A stretch of 24,727 bases of DNA from Methanoculleus sp. UBA374 (GCA_002508705.1 DAYL01000012.1:45743-70469), one strand, 5' to 3'. Numbered from the stretch's first letter, positions 7,000 through 14,260 are shown. The notes: generated from the sequence alone by a model not told the origin. Numbers and translations: made by a program.

Positions 7000-7935
7000 A
7001 TGAAATCGTTACAGCACCCGGTCATCCTGATCCTCGGTGCAGGGGCGGTCGGCCTCTCGCTTGCCGGGAAGCTGACCACAGTGGCAAGGGTCTATGCGGC
7101 CTGCCGGCCGGCGCACGCTGCCGCCATCCGGGAGCGGGGCCTCATCATGGAGGGCGTCTGGGGGGACGGCACCGTCGACGGGATCACCCCGGTAACGGGA
7201 CCGGACGAAGTCCCGCCAGCGGTCGATGCCGTCGTCATCACCGCAAAGGGCACCGATACCCGGGCTATCTGCGAGGAGTACGCCGGGGTGATCCGGGGCC
7301 GGCCGATGGCAAGTCTCCAGAACGGCATCGGGAACGAGGAGATCATCGCGGAGTACACCGACACCGTCATCGGCGGGACCGTGACGACAAACTTCTCGGT
7401 TGCAGGCCCGGGGCGGGTCCGGGTCCAGAGCGAGAGCGCCCCGATGCACCTCGGGGCCTGGTCCGGCGACGGCGGCGCCCCCGGCCGCTTGATCGAGATA
7501 GTCCGGTCCGCCGGCATCCCGGTCGAGGCGGACGACGACATCCGTTCCGGGAAGTGGACGAAGGCCCTCCTCAACATCGCCGTAAACCCGCTCTGCGCCC
7601 TCCTCCTGGCCCCGGTCGGGGTCGCCGCCGACGAAAACATCCGGGAGATCGTCGTCGGGCTCATCCGCGAGACCTACGCCGTTGCCGACGCCGAGGGAGT
7701 GCGGCTCCCGTGGGCGACCGCCGACGATTACCTCGCCCACCTCTTTTCGGTGCAGGTGCCCGACTTCGCTGCGGTCTACCCCTCCATGTACTACGACCTC
7801 CGCCGCGGCCGCCGGACGGAGATCGACCTCCTCAACGGGTATGTCGCGCGCCTCGGGAAGCGCCACGGCATCCCGACGCCCCACAACCGGTGCATCGCCG
7901 GCCTCGTCCGCTACGCGGAGGCGCACCCCCGGTGA
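7000..7935 (+). CDS. panE: 2-dehydropantoate 2-reductase (ketopantoate reductase)
   Basis: A 311-residue NAD(P)H-dependent enzyme that reduces ketopantoate to pantoate, an early step of coenzyme A synthesis in archaea. The Rossmann motif GAGAVG is at residues 13-18. Family motifs MASLQNGIGNEE and SGKWTKALLNIAVNPL follow, the latter containing the catalytic Lys and the Asn residues that bind substrate. The C-terminal helical domain ends with TEIDLLNGYV, typical of the family, and the length is usual. ATG 7000 is chosen because GAGGT lies seven bases upstream. The longer open frame to the left overlaps the divergent nuclease gene and is not coding. It stands alone between minus-strand genes. 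Confidence 0.92.
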   Translation: MKSLQHPVILILGAGAVGLSLAGKLTTVARVYAACRPAHAAAIRERGLIMEGVWGDGTVDGITPVTGPDEVPPAVDAVVITAKGTDTRAICEEYAGVIRGRPMASLQNGIGNEEIIAEYTDTVIGGTVTTNFSVAGPGRVRVQSESAPMHLGAWSGDGGAPGRLIEIVRSAGIPVEADDDIRSGKWTKALLNIAVNPLCALLLAPVGVAADENIREIVVGLIRETYAVADAEGVRLPWATADDYLAHLFSVQVPDFAAVYPSMYYDLRRGRRTEIDLLNGYVARLGKRHGIPTPHNRCIAGLVRYAEAHPR

Positions 7936-7941
7936 GGAGCG

Positions 7942-8121
7942 CTACTCCCCGGTCATCTTCTTCGCGAGTCGCCGGGCCGCTTCTTTTGCTTTAGCCTCGG
8001 TCTTCCAGAGCCCGGTCTTTCCGACGGGAGACCCGTCCCGGTCGTAGAGCTGCACATAGTAGCCGCCGTCCTGGCGGGCGAACAGGACCTCGCCGACGAT
8101 TCCGGGACCGTATTCCTGCAT
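7942..8121 (-). CDS. Small charged protein of 59 residues, unknown function
   Basis: A short ORF beginning MQEYGPGIVGEV and ending KKMTGE. It has a beta-rich first half (GGYYVQLYDRDGSPVG) and a lysine/alanine-rich helix in the second half (TEAKAKEAARRLAKK). Codon choice has the same strong third-position G/C as its neighbours, so it is very likely a real gene. It lies 54 bases downstream of the BofA-like gene on the same strand, as the last gene of a likely flavoprotein-BofA-small protein operon. I do not recognise the family. The beta hairpin followed by a Lys-rich helix is loosely reminiscent of DUF1508-type domains, but this is weak. It is shorter than many gene-caller cut-offs. Confidence 0.7.
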   Translation of the reverse strand: MQEYGPGIVGEVLFARQDGGYYVQLYDRDGSPVGKTGLWKTEAKAKEAARRLAKKMTGE

Positions 8122-8175
8122 GCCCAGAGGTGAGAGCGCCGGGGATATGATGGTTCCGTATCCCGGGTAATGCTC

Positions 8176-8451
8176 CTAGAGGGTCAGCGGTATCCCGAGG
8201 AGGTGAAGCACCACCGTGACCAGCACGCCGAAGACCCCGCCGATTGCGCAGATGAGGACGGTGATCAGGTTGATCGGGATGTCGGGCCGGCCGGCAAGGC
8301 TCATCAGGCTGAGGAAGTTGATGAGCCAGAGCAGGATCACGCCGACGACGGCATTGATGATGAAGCCTGTTGCGCTCTTGATCACCCGGTAAAGAACAAA
8401 CATGAGGGCGATCACCAGGACCAGAGCGAGGAGCCCCATGAATAAACTCAT
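8176..8451 (-). CDS. BofA-like small membrane protein
   Basis: A 91-residue, very hydrophobic protein with three membrane segments: about residues 3-22, 26-48 and 60-88. The central stretch ATGFIINAVVGVILLWLINF and the later DIPINLITVLICAIGGVFGV match the pattern of the BofA family, known in Bacillus as the inhibitor of pro-sigma-K processing. Archaeal members occur without sporulation genes and their role is unknown, so the name signals only the family. The ATG lies 34 bases after the stop of the flavoprotein gene, suggesting cotranscription. Confidence 0.8.
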   Translation of the reverse strand: MSLFMGLLALVLVIALMFVLYRVIKSATGFIINAVVGVILLWLINFLSLMSLAGRPDIPINLITVLICAIGGVFGVLVTVVLHLLGIPLTL

Positions 8452-8485
8452 ACTGCCCGTTTGACGGCGCCGGTATTGAAACATT

Positions 8486-9709
8486 CTATATGGATGGCCG
8501 GGCGATGTGCCGTGCGGCGAGGGCCGCGGTCGAGAACGCGGCCTGCAGGTTGTAACCCCCGGTGTCGCCGTCGATATCGAGCACCTCGCCGATGCAGTAG
8601 AGGTTCGGAACGGTCTTCGACGCCATCGTCTTTTGATTGATCCCGTCGAGGGCGACGCCGCCCCGTGTCGCCATCGCCTCATTCCACCCCCCGAGCCGGG
8701 CCACGGTGAACGGGAACTCCGCGAGGTATGCGACGAGGGCGTTCCGGGCCGTCTTCGGGAGCCGGGCACAGGTCGTTTCGCCGGAGACCCCGGCGAGGTC
8801 GAGGAGCCGCCGGACGAACCGCTCCGGGAGGGGGAGGGCACAGAGGACGGTCTTCACCTGCCGGGAACCCCCCGCCGCAACGGCGTCGACGACCCGTTTA
8901 CGCACCGCTTCTCTGTTCGCCCCGGGGAGGAACGCGACCCGGAGCACGTCGCCCGGGCGGACGGCGCGAGAGAGATCGAGTATGCCCGGGCCCGAGAGGC
9001 CGGTGTGCGTCAGCAGGAGATCCCCGGTATTCCGGGAGACCCGTTTTCGGTCACGGTAGACGCTCAAAGCGAGGTTCTGAAAGGCTATCCCGGCAAGGTC
9101 GGCGAACGGGTAGTCCTCGACAAAGATCGGGGTGAGCGCCGGGGCAACCTCCGTGACCGGCTGCCCGAGGGCCCGGGCGAAGGCGTAACCGTCCCCGGTC
9201 GAACCGGTGGCGGGATAGGAGGCGCCGCCGGTGGCGAGGACGAGGACGCCGGCCCGGAGGGTTGATTTCTCCGTCCGGATGAGGAAAACTCCGCCGTCCC
9301 TCTCGACGCCCCGGACGGCCTCGCCGCACCGGACCTCCACACCGCGGGCGGCGCACTCCGAAAGGAGGACCGCAAGGACATCTGCGGACCGCCGTGTCGC
9401 CGGAAAGACCTTCCCCCCGGGTTCGGCTGTCATGCCCAGTCCCCGGGCGGCAAAGAAGGCGATAAGGTCGCGGTTCGTGAAGTTCATGAGCGCGGGCCGG
9501 AGAAATGCCCCATGTTCGCCGTAACGGGCGAAGAAGCCGGAGATCTCCCCGTCGTGGGTGATGTTGCACTGCCCGGACCCCGAGACCAGGAGTTTACGCC
9601 CCGGCAAGGGCTTCTTCTCAAGAACGATCACGCGCCGTTCTTCTCCGGCCGCCTGCAGGGCGCAAAAGAGCCCTGCAGGCCCTCCACCGATGATCACAAC
9701 GTCGTTCAC
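8486..9709 (-). CDS. HI0933-type FAD-dependent oxidoreductase
   Basis: A 407-residue flavoprotein. The dinucleotide motif GGGPAG is at residues 8-13, followed by VIVLEKKPLPGRKLLVSGSG and QCNITH, the signature of the HI0933/BaiN family. The C-terminal FAD motif runs from ALDGINQKTMASK through LYCIGEVLDIDGDTGGYNLQ. The middle (about residues 190-340) is the inserted substrate domain. Members are called aminoacetone oxidase family or NAD(P)/FAD-dependent oxidoreductase, but the true substrate is not known in archaea. The start is a GTG with a TATA-like GTTATAAC about 22 bases upstream. It is the first gene of a minus-strand set with BofA-like and 59-residue genes. Confidence 0.9.
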   Translation of the reverse strand: MNDVVIIGGGPAGLFCALQAAGEERRVIVLEKKPLPGRKLLVSGSGQCNITHDGEISGFFARYGEHGAFLRPALMNFTNRDLIAFFAARGLGMTAEPGGKVFPATRRSADVLAVLLSECAARGVEVRCGEAVRGVERDGGVFLIRTEKSTLRAGVLVLATGGASYPATGSTGDGYAFARALGQPVTEVAPALTPIFVEDYPFADLAGIAFQNLALSVYRDRKRVSRNTGDLLLTHTGLSGPGILDLSRAVRPGDVLRVAFLPGANREAVRKRVVDAVAAGGSRQVKTVLCALPLPERFVRRLLDLAGVSGETTCARLPKTARNALVAYLAEFPFTVARLGGWNEAMATRGGVALDGINQKTMASKTVPNLYCIGEVLDIDGDTGGYNLQAAFSTAALAARHIARPSI

Positions 9710-9783
9710 GGCACTGGCACTTCCCGGTTATAACGGTAGTCCCCCGCAAAGCATCAGCATTGGGGTGCGGCGAGCCGCTACAT

Positions 9784-9790
9784 GCATATA
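9784..9790 (+). promoter_or_regulatory. TATA box of the PKD surface protein gene
   Basis: GCATATA is centred 27 bases before ATG 9814, consistent with a leaderless transcript. Confidence 0.5.
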
Positions 9791-9813
9791 GAGGGTAATC
9801 TACAGAGGGACGG

Positions 9814-11034
9814 ATGACCATGAAGATCGGCCGGTTTGTTCTCATCGGAAGCGTCCTCACACTGCTTCTCATCCCCCCCGCGGGTGCCGTCGCGGCGCTG
9901 ACTACAAACGTAACGTATGCCGGGGTCCCCGCCGCCGTCCTCTTCTCCGACGCATCGGGCATCGCCGACGCGGTCTCGCGGACCTGGTCCTTCGGCGACG
10001 GGACGGAAGAGACCGCCGCCGGTCCCGAAGGGAGAGCGGTCGTGCACACCTACCCGGCCCCGGGCTCCTACAACGCGACGCTCTCGATCACCACCCGGTC
10101 GTCCGTCGTCAGCACCACGGCGACCGTCGAGACTTTCGCCCGGCGGCAGGAGATCGCCGTCGCCAACCCCTCCGGGACCGACGGTCTTGAGGTCGCCGCG
10201 AACGTCGCCCACCTCCCGGGGATGCGCCCGGACTTCGCCGACATCCGGTTCGTGGACGCAAACGGGACCCCCGTCTCCTACTGGATAGAGAACGCCGTCG
10301 AGGGCTCCCACGCCCGCGTCTGGCTTTCCCTCCCGGAGAACGCAACGGCGATCACGATGCTCTACGGGAACCCGGAGGCCCGGGACGCAGGCGACCCGGA
10401 CGCCGTCTTCCTCTTCTTTGAGGACTACGAGCGCCGCGACCTCTCACGGTGGTCGTTCTGCGGTTCGAACGCGGAAGTTCAGACGGAGGTCGTCCGCGAC
10501 GGCGCATACGCCGGGGATATCAATGTCTCCGAGCCCGATCTCCGGCGCCTCGCGAACAACCGGATATGCCTGGCAAACATCTCCGCCGGCCAGGTGATCA
10601 TCGAGGGGGACTTCCGGGTGAGCGAGTTCGGGCGATGGTGCGGTTCGGGCTACCTCCAGGCCTGGAACGAGACCGGCGGCCCGGTGTATGCCCTCCACCT
10701 CCGGAACGGTTCCGTGCAGTACTACGACGGCGTCCACCGGAACTTCTCCGCCGACCTCCCGGCGAGGGCGGATACCTGGTACCACATCAAAGTCGTCCTG
10801 GATACGCCGAACGCCACCCGGTACGCGTGGATGGACGACAAATACCTGGGGAGCGCGCCCCTGCGGTTTTCCGACGGCAGACCGGTCCCGAAAGACGTGG
10901 TCTTTGACGACTTCGCACTGATCGGGTCCTCCGCGTGGTACTCGGGCGACCCGCACCACTTCTACGCCGACAACATCGTCGTCAGGCGCTACGTCCCCGT
11001 AGAGCCGGTGCTCTCCTATGCAGGCGGCCCGTAG
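9814..11034 (+). CDS. Secreted PKD- and DUF2341-domain surface protein
   Basis: A 406-residue exported protein. A signal peptide covers residues 1-26, ending A-G-A-V-A-A. A PKD domain follows (about 33-108) with WSFGDGTEE and HTYPAPGSYNATL. A DUF2341-like region comes next (about 115-205), with IRFVDANGTPVSYWIE and MLYGNPEARDAGDPD. The C-terminal 200 residues have a concanavalin/LamG-like jelly-roll character (ARADTWYHIKVVLDTPNATRY). This domain order is common in methanogen adhesins and S-layer-associated proteins. There is no C-terminal membrane helix or PEF/PGF-type sorting tail, so it may be released or bound non-covalently. The ATG at 9814 sits 27 bases after the TATA centre. A second ATG at 9820 is possible. 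Confidence 0.85.
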   Translation: MTMKIGRFVLIGSVLTLLLIPPAGAVAALTTNVTYAGVPAAVLFSDASGIADAVSRTWSFGDGTEETAAGPEGRAVVHTYPAPGSYNATLSITTRSSVVSTTATVETFARRQEIAVANPSGTDGLEVAANVAHLPGMRPDFADIRFVDANGTPVSYWIENAVEGSHARVWLSLPENATAITMLYGNPEARDAGDPDAVFLFFEDYERRDLSRWSFCGSNAEVQTEVVRDGAYAGDINVSEPDLRRLANNRICLANISAGQVIIEGDFRVSEFGRWCGSGYLQAWNETGGPVYALHLRNGSVQYYDGVHRNFSADLPARADTWYHIKVVLDTPNATRYAWMDDKYLGSAPLRFSDGRPVPKDVVFDDFALIGSSAWYSGDPHHFYADNIVVRRYVPVEPVLSYAGGP

Positions 11035-11049
11035 GAGGGAGAGCGGAGG

Positions 11050-11257
11050 TTGCGGCATCTCATCGTCGCCCTCCTCGTCGGCGCCGCCCGAAACCGGATC
11101 GCGTTCAGCGTCCGTTACCTCGACGACGGGCACTGTATCATCCTCGCGCACGGGGGAAAGACCGCCGTCCCGATCCCGGCGACCGTCGAGAACGCGCGGC
11201 TCCGCGCAGGCGTTCTTCCGGGTTCTACAGGACGGGACGATGGAGGTTGCGGCCCGG
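11050..11257 (+). pseudogene. Possible small-gene remnant with a frameshift
   Basis: Between the PKD gene and the convergent prenyltransferase gene there are 223 bases with no intact gene. From TTG 11050 the frame reads RHLIVALLVGAARNRIAFSV and VRYLDDGHCIILAHGGKTAV with strong third-position G/C. Near 11210 this signal stops, and the next frame continues with AQAFFRVLQDGTMEVAARSD. A single frame change near 11205-11215 would join them. No family is recognised. It may equally be compositional noise. Confidence 0.25.
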
Positions 11258-12181
11258 TCAGACCCAACCGGACGCGAGGACGAAGTAGAGGACGACGAAG
11301 CCCTGGAAGATGAAGTAGCCCATGATGTTCGCGGTAGCGTACCGGAGGGCGGGCGCCCGGTCGGCGCACCGGTGCAGGAACCCCCACAGGGCGATTGAGA
11401 GCGGGATCAGGGATGCGAACGCCACCGGCCGGAAGTCCACGGGGGAGAAGGCGCCGGCGAGGGCAAGAGAGACGAGCGTCCCGGTCGCAAGGGTCGCCGC
11501 GAGGGCGATGAGCGAGAAACCGTAGATGCGACCCTTCCGCACGACGAGGGTCGGCTTTCCCCCGGCGATATCCCCCTCCATATCCGGGATCTCGACACTC
11601 ACGATGAAGACGAGCCCGTAGAGGAAGAGTGGAAGGGAGAAAGCAAAGAAGGCAGGGTCGAGCGTCCCCCTCGCAACGAAGTAGCCCGCGCCCGGCATCA
11701 GGAGACCGAAGGTGATCATGTTCGTGACCTCCCCGAGGCCCCGGTAAGCGAGCGCGAGCGGGGGGGCGGTGTAGGACCAGCCGAGGAGGTTGCCGGCGAT
11801 GCTGAAGGCGAGGAAGATAGGGGGGTAGTCGTAGACGGCCATGAAGGCATACCCGATCAGGACCGAAACCGCCATCAGGGCGACGGCTGCAGAGAGCGCC
11901 GCCGGCTTGAGCCCCGGGTTCGCGGCGAGGACGCCGCTCCCCCCGGAGATCGCCGTCGTCTCGACGAACCGGTCCGCGTCGGCATCGAAATAGTCGTTGC
12001 TGTAGTGGACCGAGAGGTGCGCCGCCGCCATGACCGCGTAGCCGAGGAAGAACTGCGCCGGGGTGAACTGCGCCCCGAGGAGGAAGGCGAGGAGCGCCCC
12101 GCCGGCGAACGGGATGAAGCCCGAGAGGAGGAAGGGAAATCTGCCAAGCCGGATGAATTCGCGGAAGGCGCGGGTGTCCAT
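11258..12181 (-). CDS. UbiA-family membrane prenyltransferase
   Basis: A 307-residue polytopic membrane enzyme with about eight hydrophobic segments. The first Asp-rich motif is N-D-Y-F-D-A-D-A-D at residues 62-70 and the second is D-M-E-G-D at 200-204. These bind Mg2+ and the prenyl diphosphate. The family transfers isoprenoid chains to aromatic or glycerol acceptors. In archaea this includes digeranylgeranylglyceryl phosphate synthase and quinone- or haem-type prenyltransferases. The closeness of the first motif to the MenA/UbiA pattern does not settle the substrate. It has its own TATA box 27 bases before the ATG. It is convergent with the PKD gene region and separate from the DtxR operon. 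Confidence 0.88.
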   Translation of the reverse strand: MDTRAFREFIRLGRFPFLLSGFIPFAGGALLAFLLGAQFTPAQFFLGYAVMAAAHLSVHYSNDYFDADADRFVETTAISGGSGVLAANPGLKPAALSAAVALMAVSVLIGYAFMAVYDYPPIFLAFSIAGNLLGWSYTAPPLALAYRGLGEVTNMITFGLLMPGAGYFVARGTLDPAFFAFSLPLFLYGLVFIVSVEIPDMEGDIAGGKPTLVVRKGRIYGFSLIALAATLATGTLVSLALAGAFSPVDFRPVAFASLIPLSIALWGFLHRCADRAPALRYATANIMGYFIFQGFVVLYFVLASGWV

Positions 12182-12202
12182 GGGGGAGTCTGCAGGGGGT
12201 CC

Positions 12203-12213
12203 GGTATGTATAG
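12203..12213 (-). promoter_or_regulatory. TATA box of the UbiA-family gene
   Basis: The minus strand reads CTATACATACC, centred 27 bases before ATG 12181. A leaderless transcript is expected. Confidence 0.55.
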
Positions 12214-12293
12214 GTTTCCCCGGTACCGTCCTCTCCAGATCGCACTACGGACGGCCGATACGGCTCTCGCGGGGCCCCGCCTGCCGGGAGAAG

Positions 12294-12566
12294 TTACACG
12301 AGGCCCAGAACGAACGCGGCGGCGAGCACGATATGCAGGCAGAGGAAGAGAGGGACGAGCCGGAACTTCGCCTTCTGCATCTTGTGCCGGAAGGCACGCA
12401 TCGCGGCGGCGGCCCCGAACGGCCCGAAAAACGCGAGGAGGAGGAGCCGCTTCTCGGGGGTCCTCCACGCCGTCCGCTCCGCCGACCGTTTATCACGGTA
12501 GTAGACAAGGAACGAAACGACGTTGACGAGGAGGTAGACCGTTATCGCGGCCACGAAGGGCCCCAT
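12294..12566 (-). CDS. DUF1294 small membrane protein
   Basis: A 90-residue membrane protein with hydrophobic segments at about residues 3-22, 41-52 and 70-90. The DUF1294 signature is clear: YYRDKRSAERTAWRTPEKRL, then FFGPFGAAAAMRAFRHKM and QKAKFRL. The function of this family is not established. ATG 12566 begins five bases after the stop of the metal-dependent regulator, so the two are probably cotranscribed. A longer form that starts inside the regulator gene (up to 12608) is less likely because the family signature and helix start at ATG 12566. Confidence 0.85.
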   Translation of the reverse strand: MGPFVAAITVYLLVNVVSFLVYYRDKRSAERTAWRTPEKRLLLLAFFGPFGAAAAMRAFRHKMQKAKFRLVPLFLCLHIVLAAAFVLGLV

Positions 12567-12571
12567 GCCGC

Positions 12572-13015
12572 CTAGACCTCCCGGGTGGGAGTGCTCCGCC
12601 GGATACACTCGGCTATCCGGGTATCCGACTGAAGCTCCTTCACCAGCAGCCGGATCTGCCGGATCGTCGCCGGGTGGAGTTCGTGCTCCATCGAACAGGC
12701 ATCGCAGTCGGCAATCTTCTCCGGGACGTTGATCATCCGCAGGAACTCCCGCAGGGTGTCGTGGCGGGACTTGATGACCTCGGCAACCTCGCGCCCCGCA
12801 GGCGCGAGGACCACCCCCTCGTAGCGCCGGTACTCGACAAGGCCCATCTTATCGAGTTTTCGGAACATCTCGACGACGCTTGAAGGGCTGAGGTCCAGTT
12901 CGCGCGCCACGTCCTTCGTGCGGGCATATCCTTTCTCCAGCGTGACGTTGAGGATGGCCTCAAGGTAGTCTTCGGCCTTCCTGCTGAGGTTCTTCACGAT
13001 ATATCCGTTGTTCAT
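12572..13015 (-). CDS. DtxR/MntR-family metal-dependent transcriptional regulator
   Basis: A 147-residue repressor of the DtxR family, which binds DNA when loaded with Fe2+ or Mn2+. The winged helix-turn-helix spans about residues 12-70 (EDYLEAILNVTLEKGYARTK, then SPSSVVEMFRKLDKMGLV). The metal ligands are visible: His85 in SRHDTLRE, and Cys107, Glu110 and His111 in ACSMEHELHP, equivalent to the DtxR Cys-Glu-His set. There is no C-terminal SH3-like FeoA domain. ATG 13015 is preferred over TTG 13024 three codons upstream. It heads a two-gene unit with the DUF1294 gene. Its targets are unknown; the dyad at 13285-13305 is one candidate in its own upstream region. Confidence 0.9.
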   Translation of the reverse strand: MNNGYIVKNLSRKAEDYLEAILNVTLEKGYARTKDVARELDLSPSSVVEMFRKLDKMGLVEYRRYEGVVLAPAGREVAEVIKSRHDTLREFLRMINVPEKIADCDACSMEHELHPATIRQIRLLVKELQSDTRIAECIRRSTPTREV

Positions 13016-13284
13016 GGCAGTCAAAAGATATTGTTGTTCGGCCGTTCTCTACCGGCCCGGGTTCCGACAGCCCGACAGCGTCACCGCCCCGCTCTCTCCG
13101 GTGACGATGCGCTCCCCCGGAAAAACCGCGCAAAACGGGCTTCCGACGGACATCGTACCTTCCCCGGGAAGGGGCAATGCGGACGTGACGAACCCGTATC
13201 AATCCGACCGGCATTTTTCGTAAAGCAGGGTATCTAACTCGGTCATAATCAACTAATGCCAAACATTTTTCGGAAAAAGCGACA

Positions 13285-13305
13285 TATCCGAAATAGTCTC
13301 GGATA
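13285..13305. promoter_or_regulatory. Perfect dyad TATCCGA-N7-TCGGATA, candidate operator
   Basis: Seven-base arms are perfectly inverted around a seven-base spacer, three bases upstream of a strong TATA-like element. This spacing is typical of a dimeric regulator site. The nearest regulator gene is the DtxR-type gene at 12572-13015. That link is inferred only from distance. Confidence 0.5.
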
Positions 13306-13307
13306 GA

Positions 13308-13317
13308 GATATAAAAA
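13308..13317 (+). promoter_or_regulatory. TATA box without an obvious downstream gene
   Basis: GATATAAAAA is a strong archaeal TATA-like element. Transcription would begin near 13339 and run into about 100 bases that contain a hairpin but no good start codon. Confidence 0.4.
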
Positions 13318-13385
13318 CCAAAAGAATGCGGCCGCTCGACCCCGGATCTGTCGATAATCGATCCGGCGAGACCCCGGCGGAGATC

Positions 13386-13416
13386 AAAAGAGAAAAGAAA
13401 AGGCGGCGTAATCGCC
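13386..13416 (-). terminator. Hairpin and T-rich tract ending the small-ORF operon
   Basis: On the minus strand the palindrome GGCGATTACGCC (13405-13416) is followed by a T-rich run to 13386. It lies downstream of the 67-residue gene at 13553-13756. Confidence 0.45.
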
Positions 13417-13552
13417 TATATCAGCACATAGATCTGGTACGTTTCCGGTAATTCTGTGGCAAGTTATTCGGAGTGAGGCCCCTTACCATGGGTGTTTCCA
13501 TCCCTCCCGGACATGGCCTTTCCAGGAGAATGCTAGTGACTCCGACGAAAGA

Positions 13553-13756
13553 CTACATCGAATCACCCCCACGGGAACCGTTCCCGCCCGGCACGGCGGG
13601 ACCCCCCGCATCGGGGACTTCGCCCCGGGGGACGATCACGAAGGCCTTCCGATCCGGGAATTCCGGGAACCCGTCATCCCAATCGATCCGTGCGACCACG
13701 CTGAACGGCTGCCGGGGTTCTCCGACACCGCACCGGGCCAACTTATCTGTATCCAT
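13553..13756 (-). CDS. Small hypothetical protein of 67 residues
   Basis: Starts at ATG 13756 with AAGGAG six bases upstream, one of the best ribosome binding sites in the window. The protein begins MDTDKLARCGVGEPRQPFSV. It has an acidic-aromatic middle (ARIDWDDGFPEFPDRKAFVI) and a Gly/Pro-rich, probably disordered tail ending GGDSM. No signal peptide or membrane helix is present, and I do not recognise a family. Codon use is G/C-rich at third positions, like chromosomal genes. A competing plus-strand frame over the same bases is rich in Pro, Ser and Arg and has no good start, so the minus strand is preferred. A perfect palindrome lies 24 bases upstream. Confidence 0.6.
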   Translation of the reverse strand: MDTDKLARCGVGEPRQPFSVVARIDWDDGFPEFPDRKAFVIVPRGEVPDAGGPAVPGGNGSRGGDSM

Positions 13757-13778
13757 ATTTTGCTCCTTTCGACCTTCG

Positions 13779-14018
13779 TCACATACTATGTGTATCGTTC
13801 GGGAGTGATGTAACCTCCCCGAATTGCTTTCGGATTTCATCGCAAGTCGAAGAAAGATCGGGTTTTTTTTGAAAAATCAGAGATGTTCCGGGTTCGGTTA
13901 CTCCTGGCGGCGGGCACCCCGCCGCACCGGAACGCCCGTGAGCACTGGAGAGCAGCCGGACAAACTCCCTGACCGCATCGGGGTCCCGAACGCCGCGGAT
14001 AGAAACACCGCTGTTCAC
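13779..14018 (-). CDS. Possible small protein of 79 residues, low confidence
   Basis: The frame starts at GTG 14018, overlapping the stop of a shorter ORF as GTGA, and runs to a stop inside the palindrome at 13780-13792. The first 30 residues (MNSGVSIRGVRDPDAVREFV onward) look helical and coding-like. The rest is poor in recognisable structure and contains a run of eight A (Lys codons). No family is recognised. Its position suggests a member of a three-ORF transcript ending at 13386. It could be chance. Confidence 0.3.
   Translation of the reverse strand: MNSGVSIRGVRDPDAVREFVRLLSSAHGRSGAAGCPPPGVTEPGTSLIFQKKPDLSSTCDEIRKQFGEVTSLPNDTHSM
13780..13792. promoter_or_regulatory. Perfect palindrome CACATACTATGTG
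   Basis: Six-base arms are inverted around one base, 24 bases before the start of the 67-residue gene. It could be an operator or a small RNA hairpin between two ORFs. Confidence 0.4.
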
Positions 14019-14101
14019 CCGAAAACCTCCCGTAAGATCCGATCTTCGTTCGTTCTCCAGAGGGGACGTTCCTCCGGACCACTGTTTTCAGTATTTTTCA
14101 T
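14015..14101 (-). CDS. Possible 28-residue leader ORF, low confidence
   Basis: ATG 14101 has GGAG nine bases upstream and reads MKNTENSGPEERPLWRTNED to a stop that overlaps the next GTG. An in-frame ATG at 14116 would give 33 residues. Codon use is more A/T-rich than in the neighbours. No function is suggested. Confidence 0.25.
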   Translation of the reverse strand: MKNTENSGPEERPLWRTNEDRILREVFG

Positions 14102-14181
14102 TAATGTGGTCTCCATTTCCTGCCTATCCGGTAAGGTACTCGGGAGAGATGATACTCGCCCAAAACAGTTTCGGTTTTCGG

Positions 14182-14187
14182 AAAAAA
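14182..14187 (-). terminator. T6 terminator after rubredoxin
   Basis: The minus strand carries six T in a row about 74 bases after the rubredoxin stop, inside a CCGAAAACCGAAA-rich stretch. This is a simple archaeal-type terminator. Confidence 0.4.
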
Positions 14188-14260
14188 CCCTCAGGAAACC
14201 CGCAACACCGGTCGATATGCGAACCCGTGTCTGCACGGATAGAAAAGTTGGCGGGATCGG

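Larger units (their letters stand above)
13016..13552. other. Long intergenic stretch with dyad, TATA box and no convincing gene
   Basis: This 537-base stretch contains A/T-rich inverted repeats (TTTTTCGGAAAAA at 13266-13278 and the dyad at 13285-13305), a plus-strand TATA box at 13308-13317 and a short hairpin CGGATC...GATCCG just downstream of it. A 42-codon ORF from ATG 13326 starts only about 14 bases after the TATA centre, before the expected transcript start, so I do not call it. A small non-coding RNA is possible. Confidence 0.4.

Noticed and set aside
7009..7926. Minus-strand frame opposite ketopantoate reductase
   Set aside because: An antisense shadow typical of GC-rich genes. The plus strand carries every family motif.
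11045..11253. Direct repeat GGAGGTTGCGGC at 11045 and 11242
   Set aside because: Twelve bases in GC-rich DNA, with no mobile-element or attachment-site context.
13326..13451. Basic 42-codon ORF after the orphan TATA box
   Set aside because: The ATG precedes the expected transcript start and has no ribosome site. The composition (KREKKRRR) may reflect a purine-rich tract.
13473..13808. Plus-strand frame over the 67-residue gene
   Set aside because: Rich in Pro, Ser and Arg with no ribosome site, while the minus-strand gene has AAGGAG at good spacing.
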